Source: Filobasidium wieringae
Taxonomy: Eukaryota > Basidiomycota > Tremellomycetes > Filobasidiales > Filobasidiaceae
NCBI GenBank assembly: GCA_001600055.1
Contig: BCIV01000012.1
Location: 310,474 to 374,473 of the forward strand
DNA: 64,000 nt
Reading direction: 5' to 3'
In this document: positions 1 to 12,141 of the stretch, in pieces
How positions within the stretch are numbered: position 1 is the stretch's first letter
Layout: each line of letters begins with the position of its first letter
The notes under the pieces: model-generated
Databases searched by the model: none
Seen by the model: only the letters and a program-made list of their open reading frames with translations
What the model was told of the DNA's origin: nothing
Position numbers and translations under genes: made by a program

Positions 1-1307
1 GTCTCTGGAGCACATGGCAACCATGAGGCAGCGAAAGTGAGAGAGGCAGAGGAGGATGAATAACGACGAACATGGAAAGGCAGTGGCTCCCTGAGATCAA
101 CATCCGACCTACCTGCACTGGAATCTCTCACACCACCGAGCAGGCGAGCAGCCTATGTGCAGGAATCGGGCGTTTCCGGTCTTCTGCTATCAGAGATACA
201 AGGTTGAAAACAATGGAAAGGCCATCACGCCAAGCAAAACACGGTACGCAACGGGACGCCAAATCAGCAAGTCAAGGAGGTGGGAAATGAGACAACGACT
301 CGAGAAACCGCCAGTCCTTTCATGACTTTGGCTAAGCTGCTTCACTCACCTTACAGAGCTCTCAGCTCTTCTTCGCACTCCTGTCGCTCTGCCAACTCTC
401 TTGCCTGAGGTGCGGTCTCGGTCGAGAACCCTGTTCTCACGCGAATCCGTGCCTGATGAATCGACCCGGTCGTAACCTCGAGGCGCAAATCTCGGTCAAA
501 GGCGTGTTATTATTATTATGTTATCCTTCGTTCCTGAGCGAATTGGATCTCTCGCTGCTGCACGGATCACTAGTCACTAGCAAGGTTCGGGGATTGCGAG
601 CGTGTGTATGTGTATTGATGGAGGTGCAGGCAAAGTCGATATCCTGCTTGGCAGGATGTGTGGCCTCATTGAGATGCCTGGCGCAACGTGTTCTAAAAAC
701 CGTATGGTCACTCAGGATCAAGTCGCCTGACAGCTGACAGTCTGTCCAAACCGATAACGATATTCGTTTTTACATCAGGCGGACGCAACCGTACCTGAGC
801 AAAAACCACGCATCGTCCAAGCAAGCGGCCGGCACCGCATAAATTGCGTAATTGTCTTACAGGCCGAGATTCGAGGCATCAGGGACTTCCGCTTCCAATC
901 GAACATCTACGACAAATCGACCGAGATTGACGGATGCTCTTAGTGCTCTATCAGATAGCCCGCGACTCCCAAAGCAAGTTGAAGTATCATCGCCTTGACC
1001 TTGGATGTTCACTACTACTAGGACAAAGGATCGCTCTCTTCCATCAACCAATTAGATCGCTGGGACAAGCTTCTCCTTCCACTCAGGGGCTCCTGTCCAA
1101 CCGAGATCCATCCGTAGCAACGCATCGTCGTATGCTTTTTCATAGAAAGCGAACCAACGTTTCTAAAAAAAAAGCCTCCCTTCTATGGTGGCTTTTCGAC
1201 GGATTTACGGGATAACATCGGCGGGAGTTGAAACACAGCGTCCCAGACTGCGACAGGCATATCACTGTGCCATCATTCTTGGCTCTCAGTCATCTCACTA
1301 CTGAACA
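1..1307. other. Gap with no supported gene
   Basis: Only short open frames are present, none with recognisable protein features or consistent splice signals. A 7-bp inverted repeat (AAAAGCC at 1170-1176, GGCTTTT at 1190-1196) follows an A-run and is the only structure seen. The right part may be promoter or 5' exon sequence of the gene ending at 3756. Confidence 0.4.
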
Positions 1308-3756
1308 GTGTTCACAGATCACAAACAAGTGGTTGTCTCGATAAGCTACAAGCCTTTCGAGATTCATGATTCGATATATCTGAGCATACGATCCGATCCT
1401 GCAGGTGAAGGAAAGCTTCCTATTCTCTCCGGGATAACGGGTTCAATGCCAAGTTTTCCTTCCGCTCATACCACTCCGAGAACTACGCCTCCGCAATCAC
1501 ATCCGCTTCGGTTGACGGAACTTCTCATCCTCGTGATTGTTTCATTTGCGAGATCCTCTTTGCGGGCTCTGTCGCAGGTTTTGTTCTGCAGGCGAGATGA
1601 GATCTTGGATTAGGTTCACTATATTCGTTCGCTACCGGTCGCATAGGTCATTCGTTCAGGCATTGATGACGATGGCGCAGGCTATGACGAGCACTTGGAT
1701 CGTTGTCGAAATGGCATGGTCATTTGTAGACGAGAGCGCTGATTACCCACCTGAAAGACCCCTATTCCCACCCCGATTACCCTCGTTTACCGTTTCACCT
1801 GCATCGATCCGGAACAAAAGGATTCAAGGCAGTTTCACCATGATTGTTGATGATCATCAACGTTTGATCGCCAGAGCTTAGTCGAAAGAATGATGAGACA
1901 TGGTATGATCTTCCTTAGATAGGTCCTTTCGTTCCGATGTACTGTTCGTCTGCTCTGGCCAGAGGAATAGTGGGTATAGGAACCCAAAATTATCCCCGTA
2001 GAATAATCAACGGAATGTGGACTTGGTCATCCCTCACGATCATGTCACGATCGGTCCCTCTGAGCTAGATATAAAGGCAGAGATGTTTAGTGTACATGTC
2101 GCCTCCAAGCCAGGGCTGCATCGTCTTCAACAAACTTCAACCGGTATGACGATGTACAAACAAACCGTCTGCCATACTGATACAGAGGTTCCGTCGTACA
2201 AAGGAGACATCCATTGCTCAGTGGTCACCGAAGCGTCTAGTCTCAAGGTAGAAAACGTCGACGTGAAAGCACAGTGGAGAAGTGCAGCTGATAGGAGAGT
2301 GACCACGGCCGATATACTCGTCGACAGCTATCCTGTATGTTTCAGGTTACGACGATCCATAACGCTGATGGGCATCTACTGATCTCAATGCACACGGAGA
2401 AGACATTTACGGTCTCTGTAGACTGCTCAAAGTATTTCGCGGAAGGAAAACAAACCGATGATTTTCCAGACTTACAAGCAACCCTTCATTTCGATAAAGA
2501 AGAGATCGCTACGCTCGTAACATATAGTGCTCAAGGCCATCATTGCCTGATCTTTGACGGCTCCATTCTAGAAGAATATAACCGTTCTTGCCCGAAGGAT
2601 AAAGCATGGAAACCTTTCAGGTTCGGCACGAGTGTGCGTACTTTTGCAGCAGAAGTAAGCATTGGAGAGGTACTAAGAAGTAGTTGGGGGTCCCAACAGA
2701 GGGTTAGTCAGATGTCGTCAGAGGTCGTTTGCAAACCTCAAGTCATCAGGATCGTTACGAAGCGGGTCAAATGTATCTCCCTACTCACGACACATATGTT
2801 GCCTCAACATGCCAAGTAAGTTGGACTTGCTGCTAGCCAACATCCATTCAGCTCTGATGCATCCTATGTTTCAGTTACGAGGTGGAGACCTTTGCGACGT
2901 CTGTGAACCATACGGACTTGCGCTGGCAGTACACGGCATTCAAGCTGAGTTGCCGGCTTACCGATCTGCATCCTACACAATCCAAAGGCGAGTCCATGAG
3001 GTGTTTGAGTTAACGTCGTTCGAGAATATCCATCTGATTCTGCTTGAACTCTCAGTACTCCACGCGCAACTCAGCCAGCAAGATTTAGTCAAGACCCCAC
3101 CTCGTTTGGCATCCGGATATAATTCTCTCTCGAGTAGCCAGGAGACCCCTCCTCTTTATTCAACTCAGAACGTCCGCTCTACGCAAGTTCAACCTCGAGC
3201 TAGCGGGTCGGCCAGCAACTCAGTGCTTCACCTCAAAGCACCTCACTTTCCTTTTGGCCAAACCAGCCGGGTTGATGCAGGAGAGATTTTGCGGGAGCCA
3301 TCCGATAACCGGTGGAAAGACGAACACCCTAGACCGGTGATGAATTTGAAGAGGAGTCGGGCTAGATCGACCTTGGGATATCCGGCTTATAATGAGGCAG
3401 ATGATGTTGTCGTGAAGAAGGAACCGGAGCAAGATGAGGAAGGTGGTCCGATGAGACCTGAGCCTGAGTCCTTGGTTCTCGAGACTACCAAACAGGTTTC
3501 GATGATTGAGCATGGGAAGGGGACCTGGAGATACCAGGATCTCATACAAGGCCGACGAAACCCGACCATTCGCAATTGGTTGGGACCAAGTCTCTTCGAT
3601 CTTCCTCAAAGCTCGTTGAAGATGTCTTTAGCATCGATATTAAAGACGCCAGAACCTGAACTTGCTAAACTCAAGAGGGGAGTCTCGTCTACATACGATC
3701 CCGGGTTGATATTCCCTCCACCCGCTCAAAGAAGGAAACGAATGAAGAAGTTTTAG
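1308..3756 (+). CDS. Uncharacterised multi-exon protein, possibly Rad9-like clamp subunit (5' end unresolved)
   Basis: The 3' half gives a consistent model. An exon ends at 2334, then come exons 2400-2815, 2875-3000 and 3075-3756, all joined in frame across GT-AG introns of 59-74 nt and ending with a TAG-terminated basic tail (PAQRRKRMKKF). An exon probably begins near 2002 after the acceptor CCCGTAG. The 5' exons between about 1300 and 2000 could not be fixed, so the start given is approximate. The last exon is Ser/Pro-rich and disordered, with acidic and basic patches. The residues around TVSVDCSKYF and TLHFDKEEIATLVTYSA resemble by eye the second PCNA-like lobe of fungal Rad9 (9-1-1 DNA-damage clamp), and a phosphorylatable C-terminal tail would fit that family. 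The resemblance is weak. It could equally be a lineage-specific nuclear protein. Confidence 0.4.
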
Positions 3757-4745
3757 GCACATAATGATGAATGTGATGATAGGCTTGTATAATACATGGC
3801 GACAGGCAGGATCAGCTAGGATACGATATATGAAACCATACGACTGTACGATCTGAAACGTGTCAATCTGGACCCTTATAAGACCGATGAAAAGCGCAAC
3901 GAGCATTCGTATAACGCGCTTGAGCGAGTCAGCTGGTTATCGAGACGCTGCACGGTGTGCTTTTTCGGGTGAGCGGTATATAGAGTAACGACGCGAGTTC
4001 TGTCGAGTTCGGGTCGGGTCACACTGGTCTTGCTTTCGGTTTCGTCTGCTCTAGAGCTGAGACTTTGCGTCAGCAGGTCTTGCTAACTAGCGTGGGAAGC
4101 CAATCGAGTTGCGCGTCTAAGCAATTAAGGTGGGTCGAGAGTGGAATGACGCAGTGGGTGTTGCGCTTCTAGCATACTCACTCCCGGCTCTGACTGCCCT
4201 ATCAGATAAGATTATCCTCCGGCGCAACGTCGCTCACGTCTCAGAATAGTCCAACTCGATCGAACAAGGCGTATGTCCACACTTCCCTCACTTGGTTTTG
4301 ATCCCATTCCCTATCCACTTCGACGTTTCGTCTTTCTCGTCATACTCGACTTGATATCCGGAGAGTCTAGCATCGTATCCTAAATCTCGTCTACCCTTCT
4401 TCCACCGGTTAAACTTGGAAAAAACAACTGCCGATCAAGTGCTGACTTGTCCACTCCTTTTCTTCTCCCCTCTTCTCGTACTCAAATCAAATCACTGCAA
4501 ATCTACTCCTGCTCTACTGTTGATCATACCCTCATTCGCGCTCTCGTCCCGCGACCGCGAATTCGAACAAAACGTCGTTCGATCTTTCGTTACTCTCGGA
4601 CGATGCGATCATCGCGCTCTTGGGATCGACCGCCCTGACAAACGATGATCCCTGTGCGAATGGTATCAACGATCGCCTGGATCTCACGACGATCGATAAT
4701 GGTGACTCTGGAATCACTGTCGGCCATGACGGATCTCATCTGGAC
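3757..4745. other. Intergenic region and 5' leader of the Zn2Cys6 gene
   Basis: No separate gene is supported. The right part is probably leader: it contains several upstream ATGs, for example 4603, whose 11-codon frame stops at 4638. From 4524 to 4745 the frame of the downstream protein is open but holds no ATG. Confidence 0.45.
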
Positions 4746-7700
4746 ATGGGAACCGCTCCTGGTCATCTGATACCGACCGCCTTTCCGCTCGCGCTTCCAC
4801 CTGATGGTCATCTTGCTGAACCTATCAATGCTGATCCCATGGGTGATGCGACTCTTCCATCCTTTGCCGACGAATGGAATGCTTTACTTAATGATCCTAC
4901 TGCTTTGGATAACCTGGGTCGATTACTCGACACTTCTGACACGAATCCCACGAATGGTGGCCCGAACGCGCGAATGGATGATACTGCCACTCAAACGGTT
5001 CTCCCTGCTGCACAAAATCCGTTCGACCATTCGCATTTGACTTTCCCTCTTCACTTGCAACCACCTTCGATCGCATACTCTCTACCTGGTATCACTGAAC
5101 CGGTACCACAACTTCCGATCAACGCTTCGATTCGATCTTGTCCGCCCGCCTTTGACCCATCGATGCCTTACGTCCTCGTTCCAACGAATATACTGCCAAT
5201 CGAATCATCGTCGGCGTTATCATCGTCATCACTTTCATCGTCCGTTTCCACCTCACCATTCGACCAATTACACAACTACTCCCGGATAAACGGTTCAAAC
5301 GGTTACGAACATTCACCTTTTGGAACCAACTTTTTCCCGTCGTCCTTTACTCAAAGACAGTCTTATCCTCAATCTTCAGGTAGCTCTGGCTCCAGATCCA
5401 CATCGTCTCAGGCGGACCAGCATCTCTTGCATCGACAGAGGTTGAAACAACAGCAACAACAAGCGGGGATCAACTCGTTTGGTACCCCCTTAGGAAACCC
5501 CTTGTTAGCTAATTCACCCATCAATCCCTTTTCCCCGAACTTTCAGTTCCCGCAGCAACAACAGCAGCACGGAAATCCCTACAACAAACCCCTTCATCCT
5601 TCCCCATTAAACTCGCCCCAGGACTTTCACACCGGCGCATTTCCCCAAGCTCATACGTATTCGCCATTATCGCAACAACCGCTCTTCTCTCCTGCCTTGA
5701 CGAATCAGATCGATATCAATCCTTTCGACAAGTTTTTGGCTCAGTTGCAACTCTCGGAAGTTCAGTCTCCCAATCAATCGGATTCTAAAAGTCGTTATCG
5801 ACCTAGTAGACTATCGATCACAGAAACCAAATCGGCTGCTACAGGGCTAAGTCCGTCTTATATCGAAGAACCTCCTTCCAAAGGCGATACCAACGAAACA
5901 GACTCATCGATCGTTCCGACCCCGAAAGCGTCAAGGAAACGAAAGAGATTACGCTCGCGTTCGAATTCCGCAGATCGACGATTCCCGCTTGATCCGCTTG
6001 ACAAAGAACAAGAAGAAAGACCGGATTCGCCCCTCAAAGGAATCGTCGACGAAGATAAAGTCGAACGTAGCACGACCCCAAAGCCTCGACCGATCCAAGA
6101 ATTTTTAGGTCCCGGCGAAAGGACCCCTTCTCCGCCTCCTTTATTGACAGGACCGCCTTATATACCTCCAGACGATTCGCCTGGTACAGCCGACAAGTTA
6201 GAACGATACCGCGGAAGGATTAAAGTTCGTGGAGGTTCGCTCGTTGGACTAGGACTAGGATTCAGTCCGAAATCGGAAGAGACTAGTCTAGGCTGCCCTT
6301 GTGACCCATCAGGAATACGCGGAAAGAAGTGTTGGCGGAAAGGCTCACGAACGAGTTCTGATCTAGAGGACCTAGCACACGAGACCAGAGACGCCATCGA
6401 GATGGACGGGGAAAGCTCTCCTCATGGAAGTAATTCCACGACAGTGACGGGAATCAAGAGAAAATCGTCACCTACCGGCAAAGGCAAGGAACGGGAAGTC
6501 CTGCCCAGGATTGGAGGGTCTAATCTGGAATATCCTGCAGGACAGCCTCTGTCTGCGATTTCCCAGCCACACAAGAGGAAGAAACCCCGAATCGCGCTGA
6601 GTTGTGCCCAATGCACAAAGAGGAAGCAGAAATGTAACAGGCAGATACCTTGTCAGCATTGTACTTGTAAGTCAACTGCAGGCTTCACGCGATATTGTCT
6701 CAACGACTGATTTGCGTACCACTGGTTCATGTTTACAGCTCGGAGGGCAAGTCTCCCGATAAATTGTACTGTGTTGTGTATTCTAGCTGACGTATTGCTC
6801 TTTTTTTACGACACAGATCCCCGAGCAATGTGTAAGTCCACTGAAGCTGATTGTTTTCAGTCTTAGAACTAAAACGTTATCAATCGTAGACACCTTACAT
6901 ACCAGGCCAACCCTTACCAGAAAGCACGAAGGCCCCTCCTTTGCCTCGAGGGAATCGAAAACCTAAAAAGAACAGTATTTCGATCGAGGCTAAGACTGAG
7001 CCTTCCACGCCAGGGGCGAGTTCGACCATCGGCGCTGGTGATTCCATCCAGCAAGACAAAGCAGCAGATGAATCGAGCTCGAACAGCTCTGGTCCTGAAG
7101 ATGACAGTCATATGAGCGGTCGAGGTAGTTTCAGTAGGCCTGTCTTTACACCTGCTAGCTCGCACATGAGCCCTTTCGCGGACCACGTCAGCGGTCAAGG
7201 TTCCCCTTTCACTCCAGGAGACGGTTCTACTCAAGCACGAAGTCCCTTCGTCCCGTTCAGCAAGAAACCAGAAGACCTGCCTCGACAAATCAGTGCGTCT
7301 TGCACTGCAAGTCTGACATAAACAGGTAAAATAACTTAATCTGTCGTATCGATCGGTTATTATAGGGTCAGTTCCCGATATTGTGCCGATCATCTCGCCA
7401 AGACCTGCGAACAATCTCGCAAGCGTCTCTATGACAAGGCAGTCATCTAGCGGCGATGCGGACCCGAGCAGTGGAGACATCAAGCCCATGATGGAGCCCT
7501 TCAGCAGGAGCGTTTCGGCTGGAGAAACCTCAGTCGACGCTGCTAAATGGTTCGCCACGGATGGAACAGTTCCTGGTGTTGAGACTCTAAGAGGAGATGC
7601 CAAGATCGCACTGAATACACAAGATTGTGGAACACCTTCAGAAAATTTGCGCCTCCTGATCGAAAATTGCGGCGTATCTCCGGACAAGTTGCTCGAGCTA

Positions 7701-10036
7701 GTCAAGGAATTGCCACCTCACCCTTTTGCAAGCCGGCTTGTCGACTCCTTCTTCAAGCAGATCAACCACGTACGTTATCCGATTCACGAAGCTGGCTTCA
7801 GAGCAGCGTTCGAGGATATGTACAGGAAGAAGGAAGAAGGCGGACCCGCAGCAAACAATGTGCGAAGCCTGCCTTTGATCTTCATTGTGTTAGCTACTAG
7901 CGTGCGTCTAGCAGAATGGGCGGGGGACGACCGTGAACGAAAGATCACGAGTCTAAAGATGTACTGGTTTTGTACGTGATCGTCTTTATCTGGCAAACTC
8001 AGGTTTTTCTAACATGAGGACGCCTCACAGCAAGAAGATCCATTCTTATAGCTACGGCGATTCAACCTGATAGTCTCGAATTGGTGGTGACCCGTTTACT
8101 TGTGAGCAGTCATATCGTTGAACTGTACTCGTAAACTCATCTTGGTACCTCAAACAGAGCGCGCTTTATCTTGTTCTAATGCATGATCGACGTGAGTAGA
8201 CTTGCCACCGAATCTTTGCTACAGCGGTTGATATTGAAGCATCCTCTCAGGTTTGACGGAATGTTGGAGTCAGCTAGGAGCCAGTCTTCGTACCGCTCAA
8301 GCGATCGGTTTGCATAGAGATGGTACCAAGTTTGGGCTGGAGTGAGTAGATGCAACGAAGAGACCCCAAGGTGGTTTACTTATTGCCATATTCTGTTATC
8401 AGCCCTGTCCAAACTGAATACCGTCGCCGGATCTGGTCATTCCTCTATCACGCTGATAGAAAGTAAGCTGCTTTTTCTTTCCACCATGAAGCGTTTCAAC
8501 TTATCTATTGGCTATTTTAGCTACTCCCTTATCTTGGGCAGGCCACCGTCGATCATCGATGCATATTGTGACACGAAGGAGCCCATGAACGTGGAGTTCG
8601 CCAAAGTTACTGCAGGGCAAAAGCTTGTCCCCAAACCCCTTAGCGAGCCGACTTCTTCGACTTTCATCATTCTTCGAAGGCGTTTTGCCAAGATCGTTGG
8701 GGATATAACTTATCTCTTCAATAAGCTGCATGAGCATGCCAAGATTGAGGAGGTCGAGCAGTTGGACAAAGATCTCAGGAATTTCATCCAGGATTTGCCT
8801 CCTCATTTCCGGATGGAAAATGCAGACAAGAGCCTCGATTATCACCCGGACCACAATTATATCCCGATTCATCGGTTTTACCTTTTGACTGAGATACTCT
8901 TTATCATCATCACCTTACATCGCCCTTGGCTGCTGAGAAAGCTAAAGAGCGATAAGATCCTACTCTCCCGTCGAGCGTGCTTCGATGCTGCAAAGATGGA
9001 CTTTAGGATCAGACAGGCTTTCCGAGCGGATCATCCCGGTGTTCATAATGCGTACGTGGGAGGACAGTTCCGCGAATTCAACGCCGGTATGATTGCTGGA
9101 ATCTACGCGATCATGCATCCACGTGGAGATGACGCCGACGAGATGCGTCTCATCTTGTCTACTTTCTTGCAACAACGGTCCTTGGCGAAGGTGCAGGACG
9201 CCACATCAAGGCGCGAGATCTCCATAATTCAAACCTTGCATAGGAAAGCTTGTCTTGCCCTTGACCCCAGGAAGGCTAGTAACACTAGTGACGCGGCTCT
9301 GCTGTTGAGCCTGCGAGAGGGTGAGAATATGAGGCAGGCTGACCCTGCTGTGAAGATCGAACCGGCAAGCCTTGCTTTTGGCGATACCTTGTTCCCTCCC
9401 AATCTGGACATGAATTTGCCAGGAGACGGTACTGTGCGACCGAACGCTTTGTCGCGTATCACTACCACTGCACCGTTCCAACCATTGAGCCATGCTGCGA
9501 GCAGTAAGCGCAAGCATCGAGCTTCTGCTAGTGCTGGGTCTGCGATGACAACAGCCGATCACAAGTCTCCAGCGTCAAGCGCTAGTCACGAAGACGATCA
9601 ACCTCAGCGGCTTTTGGACAAGTGGCTGACACTGCATTCATCGTTCTCGGTCGGACACGTCAACGATAACGACTTTGGTATGCCAAATTTATCCACATGG
9701 TCGCAAGGTACGGACTTTGGATTCCAGCCCAGAAATCCGCTTGCTGCAAATCCCGCACCGACGTTGGGATTAAATATGGATACGTCCAACTGGAATAGCA
9801 TCTTGAGTCCGAATGGGACACGGCTAGGTAGCACTGTCTCGGCCCAAGACCCCATATTATCGGATCAACTTCCAGCTTACCAAGAACCTCAAAGAGATAC
9901 CTTTCATGGGATTTCGGATAGAATGGCCGGGATACAATACGCACCGATGTCTGGATTTGAGAACATTGGGATGCAGATGGAATTGGTGCAAGACCCTTCT
10001 GATGATGTCTACTGGGAGAATCTGATCGATGGTTAG
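4746..10036 (+). CDS. Zn2Cys6 (Gal4-type) transcription factor with fungal-specific TF domain
   Basis: Predicted nuclear DNA-binding regulator of 1574 residues in ten exons: 4746-6666, 6739-6746, 6817-6831, 6890-7292, 7366-7971, 8031-8101, 8158-8191, 8251-8341, 8403-8462 and 8521-10036. Summed exons give an intact frame. The first 640 residues are Ser/Pro/Gln/Asn-rich and probably disordered. The zinc cluster follows a basic patch (HKRKKPRIALS) and has the exact spacing CX2CX6CX5CX2CX8C, but only after joining four exons; exons 2 and 3 are 8 and 15 nt and intron 2 is GC-AG. Downstream is the fungal-specific TF domain, with the typical QAIGLHRDGTKFGL, YRRRIWSFLYHADR and LILGRPPSI blocks, then a disordered activation-like tail. 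The zinc cluster is central rather than N-terminal, which is uncommon. The first in-frame ATG is at 4746; the frame stays open upstream to 4524, so a non-AUG extension is possible. Target genes cannot be inferred. Confidence 0.9.
6667..6889 (+). other. Intron-microexon cluster inside the zinc-finger coding region
   Basis: Three introns split the Zn2Cys6 motif. Intron 6667-6738 (gtaagt...ttacag) is followed by an 8-nt exon 6739-6746. Intron 6747-6816 begins with GCAAGT, a GC-AG intron, and is followed by a 15-nt exon 6817-6831. Intron 6832-6889 (gtaagt...tcgtag) ends the cluster. Only this combination restores the canonical last Cys spacing (CQHC-TSRRIPEQ-C) and keeps the frame. Skipping either microexon destroys the DNA-binding domain: the 8-nt exon shifts the frame, and the 15-nt exon removes the sixth cysteine. 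Confidence 0.8.
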
Positions 10037-10500
10037 TGGTAACAGACTCCCTTGGCTTAGTCAAGCAATTTTCATTGATGACGAAACAATTTTCAATCCA
10101 TAGCCATCCAAGCGCAAGAGCGCGATAATAATCAACATGGCCATATGGGCCCAGCCTTCGATATTGTTAACTAGGGAATCAATCAGGATGCCGCGTTGTA
10201 CCCGTATAAACTCAGACGATCATTTTTTGCTTGTACGCAGCATACTTTCCTAACCATTGACCTGCGCGGCGCACGGACGGTTCCTTGGTCCATCGAATAA
10301 TCCTTCTCATGGCCGCTTGACCTGCCATCGCAGGCATTTCGTTTCCTCTTTACTCGCAGTCAAGCAGGAATGAAGCAGAACACCCGCTGATCCGCTTCGA
10401 GAAATGTTTTCAAGGTTGAAATCTACCCCGGCTGATGGAGGATTGGCAGGACATGCCTTTCAATAATGGTGTTTGCCAAGTGAAACGCGAGCATCGGATC

Positions 10501-10508
10501 TGACGTCA
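10501..10508 (+). promoter_or_regulatory. CRE/ATF-type palindrome TGACGTCA
   Basis: A perfect 8-bp TGACGTCA lies 164 bp upstream of the SDR start codon and about 50 bp upstream of a TATA box. This is the known site class of CREB/ATF-type bZIP factors, which govern stress responses in fungi. Occupancy is inferred from sequence only. Confidence 0.4.
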
Positions 10509-10553
10509 TCCGAATCGAGATTCCAGCTTACGTCTCGACCAACTTTCGATTGT

Positions 10554-10560
10554 TATAAAA
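10554..10560 (+). promoter_or_regulatory. TATA box (TATAAAA)
   Basis: A TATAAAAG match sits about 110 bp before the ATG of the SDR gene, a fitting distance for a strong or inducible fungal promoter with a leader of roughly 70 nt. Confidence 0.45.
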
Positions 10561-10664
10561 GTCAAGAGCAGCCAGCGGAATGCACATCCCCCTCAATTGT
10601 AGAAATCATAGCATACCTCGACCATTGACTCCCTACACCAATCGTTTCTTCACTCAACGCAACA

Positions 10665-11958
10665 ATGCCTTCTATCCCTGAGAATGTCCCCAAGCAGTAC
10701 CGACCCGGCTTCAAGCCCGACATGGTCGCTGGAATGCAGGACGTCAAGCCTGGTCTCCAGCACGTCATGACTGGTGATTCCGCACCTGTTTTGGACATCC
10801 TTGCCGACGGAAGGAAGTACAAGGGTGTTGAGAAGCTCAAAGGCAAGAACGTCCTGATCACTGGAGCTGATTCTGGTATCGGAGCTTCCTTCGCCGTCAT
10901 CTCGTTAGTCCATGCAGTCTCGCTTCGCCGAAATCGAACTCAGCTAATACTTATTGCCGTCTATCAGTGCTTACGAGGGAGCTTCTTTGTTGCTTCACTA
11001 TCATGATAACGAGCAGAAGGACATCGATAACCTTGTCAAGTACATCAAAGACAACTCTTCTGAGACCAAGATCGAGACCTTCGCTGCGGACTTGAGCAAG
11101 CGTGAAGAGGTCGAGAAGTTGGCTGAGAAGGCGAAGTCTGTTTTCTCAGGAAAGGTCGACGTCCTTTTCAACAATCACGCCACTCAGCAGGAGGTCGAGA
11201 GCATCTTGGACTTGCCCGATGAGCAGTGGACTCACGTTTTCGACACCAACATGTGGGTTTTTACACGGATTCCACGTCATGCCTGAACAGTCCTGATCCG
11301 CTTTACTCCTTAGCCATGCTTTCTTCCGTCTTACCAAAGCGGTCATGTGAGTAGAAAGCAAGTAACCTTGTTTCGACCACCGCTAATCAAACGTTTATCT
11401 CGTGTAGCCCTATGATGCCATGGGGTTCCTCCATCATTAACAACGCTTCCATCAACCCCTTCGTTGGACACCCTAAGCTTTTGGACTACACCTCCACCAA
11501 GGGAGCTATTGTCGCTTTCACCCGTGCCTTGTCCAACCAGATCGTCAAGGACAAGGGTATCCGAGTCAACGCTGTAGTGAGTAAACGAACGTCAACAGAT
11601 CGTTCATCGCGAGTGGTTTGCTGACGAAGAATGCATTGAACAGTGCCCTGGACCTATCTTGACCCCTCTTGTCGTTGCTACTATGGGTGAGGAGTCTTTG
11701 GACACTTTCGGTGTTACTACCACCATTGGACGACCTGGTGTAAGTTTCGTCGAGCTCAACCTCTCTTCTTCTGACCTAACGAAATATTCGTATGCAGCAA
11801 CCCATCGAGGTCGCCACCTGTGTCATGTTCCTCGCTTCCGCCGACGGATCTTACATGACCGCTCAGTGTATGCACTGCAACGGGTAAGCAGATTACTACA
11901 GTCCCAATTGCTATAATGCTAACTAAGGCTTTCCTGTTGTAGTGGTTCTCCTTACTGA
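10665..11958 (+). CDS. Short-chain dehydrogenase/reductase (SDR)
   Basis: NAD(P)-dependent oxidoreductase of 307 residues in seven exons: 10665-10903, 10968-11252, 11314-11346, 11408-11576, 11644-11739, 11798-11883 and 11943-11958. Summed exons keep the frame. The cofactor loop is TGADSGIG (TGxxxGxG), followed by the NNHA structural motif, the catalytic Ser in IINNASI, and the catalytic YTSTK (YxxxK). The CPGPILTPL block after the active site is typical of classical SDRs. The N-terminal stretch before the Rossmann fold (about 55 residues, with PKQYRPGFKPDM) resembles the YhxC/YhxD/general-stress subgroup found in bacteria and fungi. No targeting signal is evident, so it is probably cytosolic. 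The substrate is unknown. The promoter carries a CRE palindrome and a TATA box, consistent with stress induction. Confidence 0.9.
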
Positions 11959-12141
11959 TCGAATCAATGGCATGGACTCAAACAAAAGCTGTATCGCTAG
12001 AACCAAAACGAATAACCGAGTAATTCAAGATGACAATATGAAGAAGCATTATAAATCGTGATGCATAAACGTTGCACCCAGTACAAGATGGTATCTACTA
12101 AATATGGGGTGACTCGTACAAGACAAAACAATTGGTATAGA

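Larger units (their letters stand above)
10037..10664. other. Intergenic promoter region of the dehydrogenase gene
   Basis: No gene is supported here. The region holds the transcription-factor gene's 3' end and the promoter of the downstream SDR gene, including a palindromic CRE and a TATA box annotated separately. Confidence 0.5.

Noticed and set aside
1170..1196. Terminator-like inverted repeat AAAAGCC...GGCTTTT
   Set aside because: Only 7 bp with a 13-nt loop, expected by chance, and eukaryotic genes do not use such terminators.
6914..7705. 263-codon minus-strand ORF
   Set aside because: It runs antisense to confirmed exons of the Zn2Cys6 factor and has no family resemblance.
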